From NCBI RefSeq assembly GCF_900091525.1, contig NZ_FMCU01000032.1, positions 2,291-53,471 of the forward strand: a stretch of DNA of 51,181 bases. Reading direction: 5' to 3'. The notes beneath the pieces were generated by a model. That model searched no databases. It was given only the letters and a program-made list of their open reading frames with translations, and was not told where the DNA came from. Each line of letters begins with the position of its first letter. Within the stretch, counting starts at the first letter, position 1. Source of the stretch: Micromonospora matsumotoense. Its GTDB lineage: Bacteria; Actinomycetota; Actinomycetes; Mycobacteriales; Micromonosporaceae. Made by a program: the position numbers and the translations under genes. Below, in pieces: positions 17,943-30,100 of the stretch.

Positions 17943-17974
17943 CGCGCGGCGTGCCCCGCGTCAACGCGTAGGCG

Positions 17975-18013
17975 ACGGCTGGTCCCGGGCCACGGTGCCC
18001 GGGACCAGCCGTC
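17975..18013. terminator. 15-bp stem terminator after the cold-shock gene
   Basis: GACGGCTGGTCCCGG (17975-17989) pairs perfectly with CCGGGACCAGCCGTC (17999-18013) across a 9-nt loop. It starts 33 nt after the cold-shock stop. T-run is absent, as is common in actinomycetes. Confidence 0.8.
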
Positions 18014-18049
18014 ATCGGCGTTTGTGCCCTCACCGGCAGGAGGTTGGCC

Positions 18050-18101
18050 GCCAGCCGAGCAGGCGGCGCCCAGGTGAGGGCGCCACGCCTGCTCGGCTGG
18101 C
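18050..18101. terminator. 16-bp stem terminator after NRPS2
   Basis: GCCAGCCGAGCAGGCG (18050-18065) pairs perfectly with CGCCTGCTCGGCTGGC (18086-18101); the loop itself can form a second GC stem. It begins 62 nt downstream of the NRPS2 stop in the minus direction. Confidence 0.8.
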
Positions 18102-18162
18102 GTCGAACCAGGTGCCAGACCGGCCCGCCGCAGTGCGTGCCGCCCCGGGCTCCGGCCGCGGG

Positions 18163-21100
18163 TCAGCTGCTGGCCGCGTCCCCGTTCCGACCCAACCACC
18201 TCGCGGCGGCGGCCCACATCTGGCCCAGCATGGCCGGAGTGTTCAGGTCCTCGTGCCCGCAGGGCAGTCGGACCTCGCTGATCTCGCCGGTGATGTACGG
18301 CTTCCACAACTCGCCCGTCGGCGCGCCCTCCGGGATGTTCCGGTCGGCGACGACCAGCAGCGCGTCGCCGTCGAACCGGCCGTACTCGTGGGCGTTGATG
18401 CAGGTGAAGTTGTTGCGCCAAAGGACGGCGAAGCGGCGCAGCTCCTCGTCGGGAGCGTTGCCGAGCACGGCACCGGCCTCCTTGCGCACGACTTCGGTGA
18501 GCGCCGCGAGCTGGGTCTCCTCGTCGGGTGCGGGCTCGTCGCCGATAACCGCCTGGATTCCCGGGTCCTTGGGGTACTGGTCAAGGATGATCAGCGCTCC
18601 GACGGTCTCACCGGCAGCCTGTAGCTGCACGGCGATCTCCTGGGCGAGCACGCCGCCGTAGGACCAGCCGAGCAGGTGGTACGGCCCGGTGGGCTGCACC
18701 GAACGGATGTGCTCGAGCGACACGGTGGCGGCATCGCGCAGGGACGTCGACAGCGGGCGCTTGCCGTCCAGACCTGGCGCCTGCAACCCGTACAGCGGGG
18801 TGTCCTTCGGCACGAACCGGGAGAGCGGGCTGTAGCTCCAGCTGAGCCCGCCGGCGGGCGGCAGGCAGAAGACCGGCGGCTGATCACCCTTGGTCCGGAT
18901 AGGCAGCAGGACGTCCAGCCCGTCGGCCATCGTGGACAGATCCATCCGTTCGATGAGCGCGGCGACCGTCGGCGCAACGAAGAGGTCGCGTACGGCGAAC
19001 GTCAGGCCCCGTTCGCGCAGCAGCTCCGCCCAGCGCACCGCGAGCAACGAGTGCCCGCCCAGGGCGAAGAAGTCGTCGTGGGCCCCGACCTTCGGCACGC
19101 CGAGCACCTCGGCGAACACCTCGCACAGGGTGTCCTCGATCACCGCGTCGCTGCGAGTGCGGGTAACGTCGCCGGTGTCGTACTCGGGCCGCGGCAGCGC
19201 CTTACGGTGCAGCTTGCCGTTGGGCATGAGCGGGAACCGGTCGAGAACCACGATCGCGGCCGGCACCATGTACCCCGGCAGTCGATCCTGTGCCGCGGCG
19301 CGGACCAGCTGCCCGAGCTCCGGATCGACGTCCCGACCGTCGGCCGGGACGACGTAGCCGACGAGCCTCCGGTCCCCCGGGGTGTCCTCCCGCAGCAGCA
19401 CGGCGCTCTGCCCGACACCCTCGTGGGCGGCGAGCACCGCCTCGATCTCGCGCAGCTCGACCCGGAACCCGCGTACCTTCACCTGGTCGTCGGCGCGGCC
19501 CACGAAGGAGAGCTCACCGTCGGCGCTCCAGCGGACGAGGTCGCCGGTGCGGTACATCCGCTCGCCAGCGTCGGCGTACGAACGCGCGACGAACCGCTCG
19601 GCGGTGAGCCCCGGCCGGCCGAGGTAGCCGCGGGCCAGCCCGTCACCGGCGATGTAGAGCTCGCCGGCCACTCCGGGCGGCACCGGGGCAAGGTGCGCGT
19701 CAAGCACGTAGACCTGTGTGTTGCCGACCGGTCCGCCGATCGCGGAGATGTCGACCGCGTCCGTCGTGGTGTGCCGTGCGGTCGACCAGACCGTCGTCTC
19801 GGTCGGGCCGTAGAGGTTGTCGAAACCGCCAGCGCGCTCCACAAGCGTGCGGCCGAGGTCCGAGGGCAGCGCCTCGGCACCGACCATGACCCGGACGCCG
19901 GTCCAGTCGACGGGATCGTCGGTGTCGGCGACGAGGCCACGCCAGAGGCTGGGAGTCGCGTGGACGATGGTGGTCCCGGAGTCACGGACGAGCCGGCGCA
20001 GCTCCCACGGGTCGAGCACCTGGTCCTGCGAGGCGAGCACGATCCGCGCACCGGTGACGAGCGGCAGGTAGAACTCGAAGCCGGCCATGTCGCACCCGAC
20101 GGTGCTCACCGCCAGGAGCCGGTCATCGACGCTCAGGCGGAACCGGTCCTGCATCGCGACGAGGAAGTTCTCAATGGCGCGATGTTCGACGAGGACGCCC
20201 TTCGGCCGCCCGGTGGAGCCAGAGGTGTAGATCACCCACATCGGGTGTTCGGGGCGCAGCGCCACGCCCAGCGGGGCTGGATCGCGCCCGGCCAGGTCGG
20301 CGGCGACGTCCGGAGCGTCCACGAACACCACCGGAACGCCGCCGGCGGAGTCGACGCCGAAGCCGCTCAGGTGATCGCGCAGATCGGTGCTGGTGAGCAG
20401 GCACACGACACCCGCGTCGGCGATGACGTAGGCGGTGCGGTCCGATGGGTAGGCCGGATCGATCGGCAGGTACGCGCCGCCGGCCTTGATGACACCGAGC
20501 AACGCGACGATCAGGTCGTCGGTCCGCTCGAAGACCGTGGCGACGATCGACTCCGGGCCGACACCGCGTTCCACGAGGTACCTCGCGAGCCGATTCGCCC
20601 GCGCGTCGAGCTGTGCGTACGTCAGCTCGACGGCGGCGAACACCACCGCGGTGGCGTCCGGCGTCCGCGCCGCCTGCGCCTCGAACAGTGCGACGACGGT
20701 ATCGCCCGACCGGTCGAGGGCGGTGTCGTTCCAGTCGCGCAGAACCTGGTGGCGTTCGGCCTCCTCGAAGAGGTCGACGGCACCGAGGCGCAGCGCCGGG
20801 TCAGCGGCGAGCATTCGCAGCAGCTGGGCCCACCGCTCGGCGATGCGCTCCACCGAGGCGGCCTCGAACAGGTCGACGGCACCGGTGAGCCGGCCGACGA
20901 GTCCGGCCGGTGCGCCGTCCGCCGTGCGGGTCTCGGCCATGCTGAAATCCAGGTCGAACTTGACCGTCGCCGCACCACCGGGCGCTCCCCGGCCGCTGTC
21001 GACATCGGACAGGTCGACGGTGACCTCCGCGGTGTTCTCCAGCAGCAGCATCACCTGGAACAGCGGGTGGCGGGCGAGCGAGCGCGTGGGCGCCAACTCC

Positions 21101-24100
21101 TCGACGAGCCGCTCGAACGGCACGTCCTGGTTGCCGAACACGGCCAGGCTGGTCTCTCGTACCCGGCGCAGCGTCTCGCCGAACGACGGGTCGCCCGACA
21201 GGTCGGCACGCAGGACGAAGGTGTTGACGAAGTAGCCGACGAGCCCGTCGAGCGCCTCGTCGGTACGTCCCGCGATGGCCGAGCCGATCGGAATGTCGTC
21301 GCCAGCGCCGAGCCGGGACAGCAGGGTGGCGAGCGCCCCGTGCAGGACCATGAACAGTGTCACGCCCTCGGTGCGGGCGATCTCCATGAGTCGGGCGTGC
21401 ACCTCGGCCGGGATGTGCACCGGCACGGCGTGGCCCCGATGACTCGCGACCGCCGGGCGGGGCTTGTCGAATGGCAGCGACAGCTCCTCGGGGGCACCGG
21501 CCAACGCGTCGCGCCAGTGTGCGACCTGCCGGGCGATGACGCTGCCCGGGTCGGCGATGTCGCCGAGCACCTCGTGCTGCCACAAGGCGAAGTCGGCGTA
21601 CTGCACGGGCAGCGGCGCCCAGTCGGGGGCGCGGTGTTCGCTGCGCGCGGCGTAGGCGGTGGCGAAGTCGCGGGCCAGCGGCGCCCACGACCAGCCGTCC
21701 GTGGCGATGTGGTGCACGACGACGACGAGGAGGTGTTCGTCGGGGCTTTCGGTGAAGAGCCAGGCGTGCAGCGGCACGTCGGTGGACAGGTCGAGTTCGT
21801 TCGCCTCGGCGAGCGCGACGGCGGCAGTGGCTTCGATCGGGTGGGTGGCGGTGGTCAGCAACGGCGGGAGGTCACGCACGTCGCGGATCAGCTGGTACGG
21901 CTCGCCGTCGACGACCGGATAGACGGTACGCAGCACCTCGTGCCGGTCGAGGACGTCACGCAGGGCGGCCTCGACGACCTCCGGGTGCACCGTGCCGGTG
22001 AGCCGGACGGACCTACTGATGTTGTAGGTGGAGGTGCGCCCCTCCAACTGCGCGATGAACCACAGCCGCCGCTGTCCGTAGGAAACCGGCACCCGGTCGG
22101 GCCGTGGCCGGGGGGTGAGCGGTGCGCGGGCCTCGTCCGCCTCGGCGAGCCGGGCCAGCAGCCCGGCCGGCGTCGGCGACTCGAACAGAACCCGGACCTC
22201 GACCTCGACGCCGAGCAGTGTGCGAATCCGGCTGATGAGACGCACGGCGAGCAGGGAGTGGCCGCCGAGAGAGAAGAAGTCGTCGTCGGGCCCCACCATG
22301 GGCAGGCCCAGCACCTCGGCGAACGCGACGCGCAGAATCTCCTCCCGCACGTCGGTCGAGTGTCGGCGGGCATCGGCGGTGGCGGTCAGGCCGAGGGCCG
22401 GCAGTGCCTTCCGGTCGAGCTTGCCGTTGCTGGTGAGCGGCAGGGCGTCGAGCACGACGACGACCGGCACCATGTGGGCGGGCAGCCGGGCGGCCACGAA
22501 CGTCGACACCGAGCCCGGCAGGTCGTCCTCGGCGTCCTCGCTGACGACATAGGCGACGATGCGCTGCTCACCGCCGTCATCCGTACGGGCGACGACGGCG
22601 GCCTGATCGACCTCGGGATGGGCGGCGACGACGGCCTGCACCTCGCCCAGCTCGACGCGGTAGCCGCGGATCTTGACCTGGTCGTCGGTGCGGCCCCGGA
22701 ACTCGATCTGCCCGGCGGTGTTCCAGCGGGCGCGGTCACCGGTCCGGTACATCCGGCCGCCACCGTCGTAGGGGCAGGCGACGAAACGTTCCGCGGTCAG
22801 CCCCGGGCGTCTCACATAGCCGCGGGCTACTCCCGGGCCGCTGATGTAGAGCTCACCGGCGACGCCGGCGGGGACCGGCCGGAGCGCGGCATCGAGGACG
22901 TACGCGCGGATGTCACCGATGGGCGTGCCGATCGGGACGGTGTCGCCCGGCTCGAGCCGGGTGGTGAGGACGCCGATGGTGGTCTCGGTGGGACCGTAGT
23001 GGTTGTAGACGGTGCCCTTGGCGAGGAGCTCGCGGACCCATGCGAGGTTGGCCGCCTCGCCGCCGAGGACCAGGGCGCGCCGCGGCATGACGTCGGCGCC
23101 GGCCGCGGTGAGGGCGGCGAGGTGGGACGGCACGGCCTTCAGGTAGTCGATCGCGTTGTCCCGCAGGAACGCGTCCACCTTCACCGGGTCGGTGACCACG
23201 TCCTCGGACGGGATGTGCAGCTCGCCACCGCGGGTGAGGCTGGCGAACAGAATGGTGTTGCCCAGGTCGGTGACCTGCGCCTGCAGCAGGGCGTAGCGGC
23301 CACCCTCTGGCGCGAAGCCGAGCCGGTCCGGGACGGAGGCGACGTAGTTGGCCAGGGCCCGGTGGCTCACGGCGACGCCCTTCGGGCGACCCGTCGAGCC
23401 GGAGGTGTAGATGACGTAGGCGGTGTTGTCGGGGTGGACCGTGGCGTGCGGCGTCGTCCCGGCGCAGCGGGCGAGGATCCCGTCGTCCAGGGCGACGATC
23501 CGCACCCGGCCGGCGGGCAGTTCGTCGAACAGGTCATGGTCGGTGAGGACCAGCACCGCCAGGCTGTCCTTGAGAAGGTGCGCCATCCGGGCGACCGGTT
23601 GATGGGCGTCGACTGGCAGGTACGCCGCACCCGCCTTCCAGACGCCGAGGATCGCGGCGACCATCTGCACGCCGCGCGGCAGGCACAGCCCGACGACGGT
23701 CTCCGCACCGACGCCCTGGGCCCGCAGATAGTTGGCAATGCGGTTGGCCCGTGCGTCCAGCTCGCCGTACGTGGTCGGGGTCCCGTCGACGACGACGGCG
23801 ACCGCGGCGGGGTCCTGCCGAGCGAACAGCTCAAGGATCGGCGTCGGCGCGGCGGGGACCGCGGTGTCGTTCCAGGTCCGCAGAACAGTGGCCAGTTCGT
23901 CGTCGCCGAGGATCTCCACGGCGTGCACCCGCAGCTGCGGGTCGCTGGTCACGGCGTCGAGGACCCGCGCCCACCAGGTGGCGATCCGCTGCGCCCAGGG
24001 CCGGTCGAACAGGTCCGCGGCGACGGTGACGGTGCCGTGCAGGCCGGCGGGGGCGCCGTCGCGGTCGAACACCTCGCCGACGAGCACGTCGAGGTCGAAC

Positions 24101-27100
24101 TTCGCCGTCGATGTGCCGCCCTCCCGGCCGGACACCACCACGCCCGGCAGGTCGAGGGCGGCCTCCACGGTGTCCAGTTTGGTGAGCACCACCTGGAACA
24201 GCGGGTGCCGGGCGACCGACCGGGTCGGGGCGAGTTCCTCCACGAGCCGCTCGAACGGCACGTCCTGATGTTCCGCGTCAGCCAGCACCCGTGACCGTAC
24301 CCGGAGCAGCAGCTCGGCGAAGGTGGGGTCGAGGGACAGGTCGGCGCGCAACACGATGGTGTTGACGAACAGGCCGACAAGGTCGTCGAGGGCGTCGTCT
24401 GAACGCCCGGCGTGCGCCGACCCGATCGGTACGTCCGTGCCGGCGCCGAGCCGGGACAGCAACAGGGCGAGGGCTGCCTGCATGACCATGAACACGGTCA
24501 CGCCCTGCGCCCGCGCCAGCGCGATCATCCGGGCATGGACCTCGGCGGGAACGTCGATCGGCACCACGTGCCCGCCGTGGCTGGCCACCGACGGACGCGG
24601 CCGGTCGAACGGCAACGCCAGCTCCTCCGGGACGCCCGCCAGGGCCTGCCGCCAGTAGGTGACCTGCTGCGACAGCAGACTGCCCGGGGCATCCTCGTCG
24701 CCGAGGACACGTCGCTGCCACAGGGTGTAGTCCGCGTACTGGACGGGCAGCGCCGCCCAGCCCGGTGCCCGACCGGCGAGCCGGGCCGCGTACGCCGTGG
24801 AGAAGTCCCTGGCCAGTGGGGCCATCGACCAGCCGTCGGCGGCGATGTGGTGCACGACGACGACGAGCACCGCCTCGTTGAACCACCAGGCCCGGATCGG
24901 CACCTCGCGCGACATGTCGAACGGGTGCGCCGCCGCCTCCGCGACGGCCGCGTCGAGGTCCGGCACGTCGGCGACGGTGACCGACCAGTCGAGGGCGTCC
25001 ATGTCGGTCACGTGCTGGTAGGGCTCGTCCCCAATGGTCGGAAACATCGTCCGCAGCACCTCGTGACGGCCGATGACGTCCCGCAGCGCGGCCTCGAGCA
25101 CCTCCGGTCGTACGCCTTCGAGGTCGAGCACCACCGGCATGTTGTACGAGGGGTTCCGCCCCTCCAGCCGGTTGATGAACCAGAGCCGGCGTTGGGCGTA
25201 CGACAGCGGCACCCGGCCGGCGCGTTCGGTGACGGTCAGGGGTGCGCGGGCCTGGTCGGCGCCGGTGAGTCGGGCGGCCAGGCCCGCCGGGGTCGCCGCG
25301 TCGAACAACGCCCGCAGCGGTACCTCGACCCCGAGGAGGGTCCGGACCCGGCTGATCAACCGCACCGCCAGCAGGGAGTGACCGCCGAGAGCGAAGAAGT
25401 CGTCGTCGACACCGACGTCGTCGAGCCCCAGGATCTCCGCGAACGCCGCGGACAACAGCTCCTCGCGCGGATTGGCCGGCGCGCGTCCGCGTCCCGTGCT
25501 GAACTCCGGCGCCGGCAACGCCGCGCGGTCGAGCTTTCCGTTGGCAGTCACCGGCAACGCGGGAAGGACCACCACCGCGGTCGGCACCATGTAGTCGGGC
25601 AGCCGTGCCGCGACGAACTCCCGCACCCCGTCATCCACACCGACGACGTACGCCACCAGCCGCCCGTCGCGGACCACCACCGCGGCACCGGCCACACCTG
25701 GGTGCCCGGCCACCGCGGCCCGCACCTCGTCCAGCTCGACGCGCATGCCACGGATCTTGACCTGGTCGTCGGTTCGCCCGAGATATTCCAGCTCCCCGCC
25801 GGAGGTCCATCGGACCAGGTCACCCGTGCGGTACATCCGCCCACCGAAGGGACATGCCACGAACCGTTCGGCGGTCAGCCCCGGCCGACCCGCGTAGCCC
25901 CGCGCCACCTGCACCCCGGCCAGGTACAACTCCCCCGCCACCCCGACCGGCACCGGTCGCATCCGCGCGTCCAGCACGTAGGTACGCGTATTGGGAACCG
26001 GCCCGCCGATCGTCACCGGGTGACCCGCCTGGCAGCGGGCCGCCGTCACCTCCACGGCGGCCTCGGTCGGGCCGTACAGGTTGTGCAACTCCACGCCGGG
26101 CAGCAGCTCGAAGAAGCGGTCCTGCACGCCCTGCGGCAACGCCTCCCCCGAGCAGAGCACCCGGGTCAGCCCCGCGCAGCTCGCCGCGTGCGGCAGGAAT
26201 GCCTCCAGCATCGACGGCACGAAGTGCGCGGTGGTGATCCGCTCGGTCCGGATGAGCTCCGCCAGATAGGCCGGGTCCTGATGACCGCCCGGTCGGGCCA
26301 CCACCAACGTGGCCCCCGTGACCAGCGGCCAGAAGAACTCCCAGACCGAGACATCGAACGTGAAGGGCGTCTTCTGCAACACCCGGTCGCCCACGCCGGA
26401 CCGGCAGCGGTCCCGCATCCACCGCAACCGGTTGACGATCCCTTCGTGCGAATTCACCACGCCCTTCGGGCGACCCGTCGAACCCGACGTGAAGATCACG
26501 TACGCGGGGTGTCGTGGGTCGACCCGCACCGGTGCCGGTGGGCCATCCAGACCCTCGACCGACTCCAGAACCAGCGCCGCGTCCCGGGCCATCAACTCCA
26601 CCCGTTCCGCCGGATAGGAGGTGTCGATCGGCAGGTAGGCCCCGCCCGCCTTCACCACGCCCAGCAACGCCACCACGAGGTCGACGCCGCGTGACATCCG
26701 CACGCCCACCACCGACTCCGGCCCCACACCGCGTCCCACCAGGAACCGGGCCACCGCTGACGCCCGCACGTCCAATTGGGCGTAGGTCAGCCCCACGCCT
26801 TCGAACACCACCGCCACCGCGTCCGGCGACCGGAGCACCTGCGCCTCGAACAGCTCCCCCAGGGTCCCGCCCGCATACGCCACCGTCGTGTCGTTGAACC
26901 TCTCCACCACCCGCCGCCGCTCGTCGGTGTCCAGCACCGCGACGTCCGCGAGGGGGGCGTCGTCGTCGGCCTGGAGCGCGGTGACGAGCCCGACGGTCGC
27001 GGTCCGCACCAGGGCGGCGACGGCGGCCGGGTCGATCGGCGCAGTCGCCTCGACGGCGAGGCTCATCCCGTCGCCGAAGTCGTCCACGGAGAGCATGAGC

Positions 27101-30100
27101 GGGTAGTTGGTGTACTCCCGGGACAGGACGATTCGCGGGCCGTCGACGTCGACGTCGGGCTCCGGGTCGACGACGGGTGCCTCGTTGTGCCGGTAGTTCA
27201 ACAGCGCCGTGAACAGCGGGACCTCGCTGGCGACTCCGCTGGCCTGCTGGGCGACCGCCAGGGAGGCGTGTTCGTGTTCGATGAGGCCGGCGAGTTGGTC
27301 GCGCATGGCGACCACGGCTTCCCGAGCGGTCCCCTGCCCGACGTCGACGCGGACGGGCAGGGTGTTGATGAACGGGCCGGGGACGCGGGCAGCCGCGGCG
27401 CCGGTGTTCATCCGCCCGAGGAGGACGGTGCCGAAGACGACGTCCTCGCGGCCGGCGAGGGTGGCCACCGTGCGGGCCCACACGACATGCATGACGGTAG
27501 CGGGGCTGGTGCCGAGCCTGCGGGCGACCTGACGCAGCCGGCTGGTCAACTCGTCGTCGAGCCGGATACCGGCATGGACCTGGCCAGAGCCGTCACCTCG
27601 AACGTCGAGCAGGCCGTAGGGCGCGGTCGGCTCCGTGACGTCGCCGAGGAGGTCGGCGAAGTGCTGCTCGTGCGCGGTGCCGCCGGCGCGGGTCCGCGCG
27701 ACGAAGTCGCGCAGCGGTGCCGGGGCCGGCAGGTCGGTGCCCCGGCCGGCCAGGAACGCCTGGACCTCGGCCACGACGAGGTCGAGACCCATGTGGTCCT
27801 GGACCAGGTGATGTATCCGGACCAGCGCGAGCCAGGTGGCGGCGCCGGGCACAGCGGCGACGTGGGTGTCGATCAACGGCGCCCGGCTGAGGTCCATCGC
27901 CGAACCCACGGCGGCGACCAGTTCGGCCGGATCACCCCGCCGCAGGCTGATCTCGGTGATCGGCAGGCGGGCGTGCCGGCTTACCACCTGCACCGGCTCG
28001 GGCAAGTCCTGCCAGAGCACCGCGGTGCGGAAGACGTCGTGGCGGTCGACCACGTGCTGCAACGCCGCCAGAAACCGGTCGAGCTGGTCACGTCCGGTGA
28101 ACTCCAGGACGGTGGGGAGGACGTAGGCGTCCTGTCCGCCGCCCTCGGTGAGCAGGTGGTGGAAGAGGATGCCCTCCTGCAGTGGCACGAGGGGATAGAC
28201 GTCCGCCACGTTGGCGGCACCCCCGTCCACCGTCGACACGATCCGGTCGATCTCGTCCTGCGTCAGCGCCACCATCGGCAGCATCTCGGGAGTGATCCGG
28301 TCGGCAGATTCCGGTATGGCGTTCGGCGGCACCTCGACGGGCCGCGCACCGGCGGCGGTGGCCAGACCGGCCGGGGTCGGAGTCTGGAACAGTGCCCGGA
28401 CCGAGACGGTCACACCACGCTGCCGCAGCCAGTCGACGAGCCGGACGACGAGGAGTGAGTGGCCGCCGAGGGCGAAAAAGTCGTCGTCGAGGCCGACCTG
28501 GTCCACCCCGAGCACCTCGGCGAAGCCAGCGCACAGCAACTCCTCGCGGGCGTCCGCCGGGCTACGGCCGCTCCTCGAGGCGGCGGCGAATTCGGGCGTC
28601 GGTAGGGCGGCGCGGTCGAGCTTGCCGCTGCTGTTGAGCGGGAGCGCGTCGAGAACGCGGCAGACCGAGGGCACCATGTGGCCGGGCAGGCGGATGGAGC
28701 AGTACGCCTGCACGGCACCGGGCAGCGCGGCGCGGTCGGCGCCGGAAACCGGAACGAGGTATGCGACGAGCCGCTTGTCGGTGTCGTCGTCGGCGTGCCG
28801 GTTGACCGCGACGACGGCGGCGTGCGCGACGTCCGGGTGGTCGGCGACCACCGCCTGGACCTCGCCCAGTTCGATCCGGAAGCCCCGGATCTTCACCTGG
28901 TCGTCGGTCCGGCCAAGGTACTCAAGCTGGCCATCACCATTCCAGCGCACCAGGTCGCCGGTCCGGTACATCCGCTCGCCGGCGGCGTAGGGGCAGGCCA
29001 CGAACCGCTCGCCGGTCAGCGCGGCGCGTCCGAAGTAGCCGCGGGCCAGCCCGGCGCCCGCGAGGTACAGCTCACCGGCGACGCCGACCGGAGCGGGAGC
29101 AAGCCCGCCATCGAGCACGTAGGCGCGGGTGTTGGTGACCGGGCGGCCGATCGGGGGCGTGCCGTGGAGGTCGCCGTCGGCATACCACTCGGTCGAGTAG
29201 ACCGTCGCCTCGGTCGGTCCGTAGATGTTCGCCACCCGCACGCCCGGCAGCGCTCGGCGCACGTCCGCGACGGCCCGCGGGGTCAGCGCCTCGCCGGCGA
29301 ACGCGACAGTGCCGACCGTCGCGCGGACGCCACCGGTCAACACCTGGGCGAGCGCGGATGGAACGGCGCTGACCAGGCTGAGGTCCCACTCGCGATCCTG
29401 GTCGGCCAGCGCGAGCAGGTCCGGCACCACCTCGATGCTGCCTCCGCTGACCAGCGGCCCGAACAGCTCGAACACCGACACGTCGAAGTTCAGCGACGTC
29501 GAGGCGAGCACCCGGGTGAAGCCGGCACCGCCGAAGCGTTCCCGGGCCCAGGCGACGAGGTTCGCGACACTGCGGTGCTCGACGACGACGCCCTTGGGGC
29601 GGCCGGTGGACCCCGAGGTGAACATGACGTACGCGGGATTGTCGGGGCGTAGCGGGGGTCGCGGCACGGTTGTCCCGGCGGCAACCCGGTCGTGCACCGA
29701 CAGCCGTGCGACACCGAGTGGCAGCACGTCCTCCGTCTGCGGCGAGGTGATCACGGCCACCGGAACGGCGTCGGCGATCATGAAGGCCACCCGGTCGGTC
29801 GGGTAGGCCGGATCGATCGACAGGTAGGCCCCGCCGGCCTTGAGGATGCCGAGCAGGGCGACCAGCAGGTCGATGCCACGCTCCAGGCATACGCCCACCA
29901 CGGACTCCGGGCCCACTCCCCGCGCCAGGAGAACCTGGGCCACCTCGTCCGAGCGCGTCTCGACGTCGGCGTACGTCAGGGTGGTGTCGCCCATCAGCAC
30001 CGCGACGGCGTCCGGCGTGCGCGCGACCTGGGCAGCGAACAGCTCAGGCAGGGTCGCGGCCGGACGCTCGACCGGGCTGCCGTTCCACTCCACGAGGAGC

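Noticed and set aside
18676..24294. Plus-strand open frame of 1872 codons opposite NRPS2
   Set aside because: Antisense of well-conserved C, A and T domains; high GC keeps the opposite frame free of stops.
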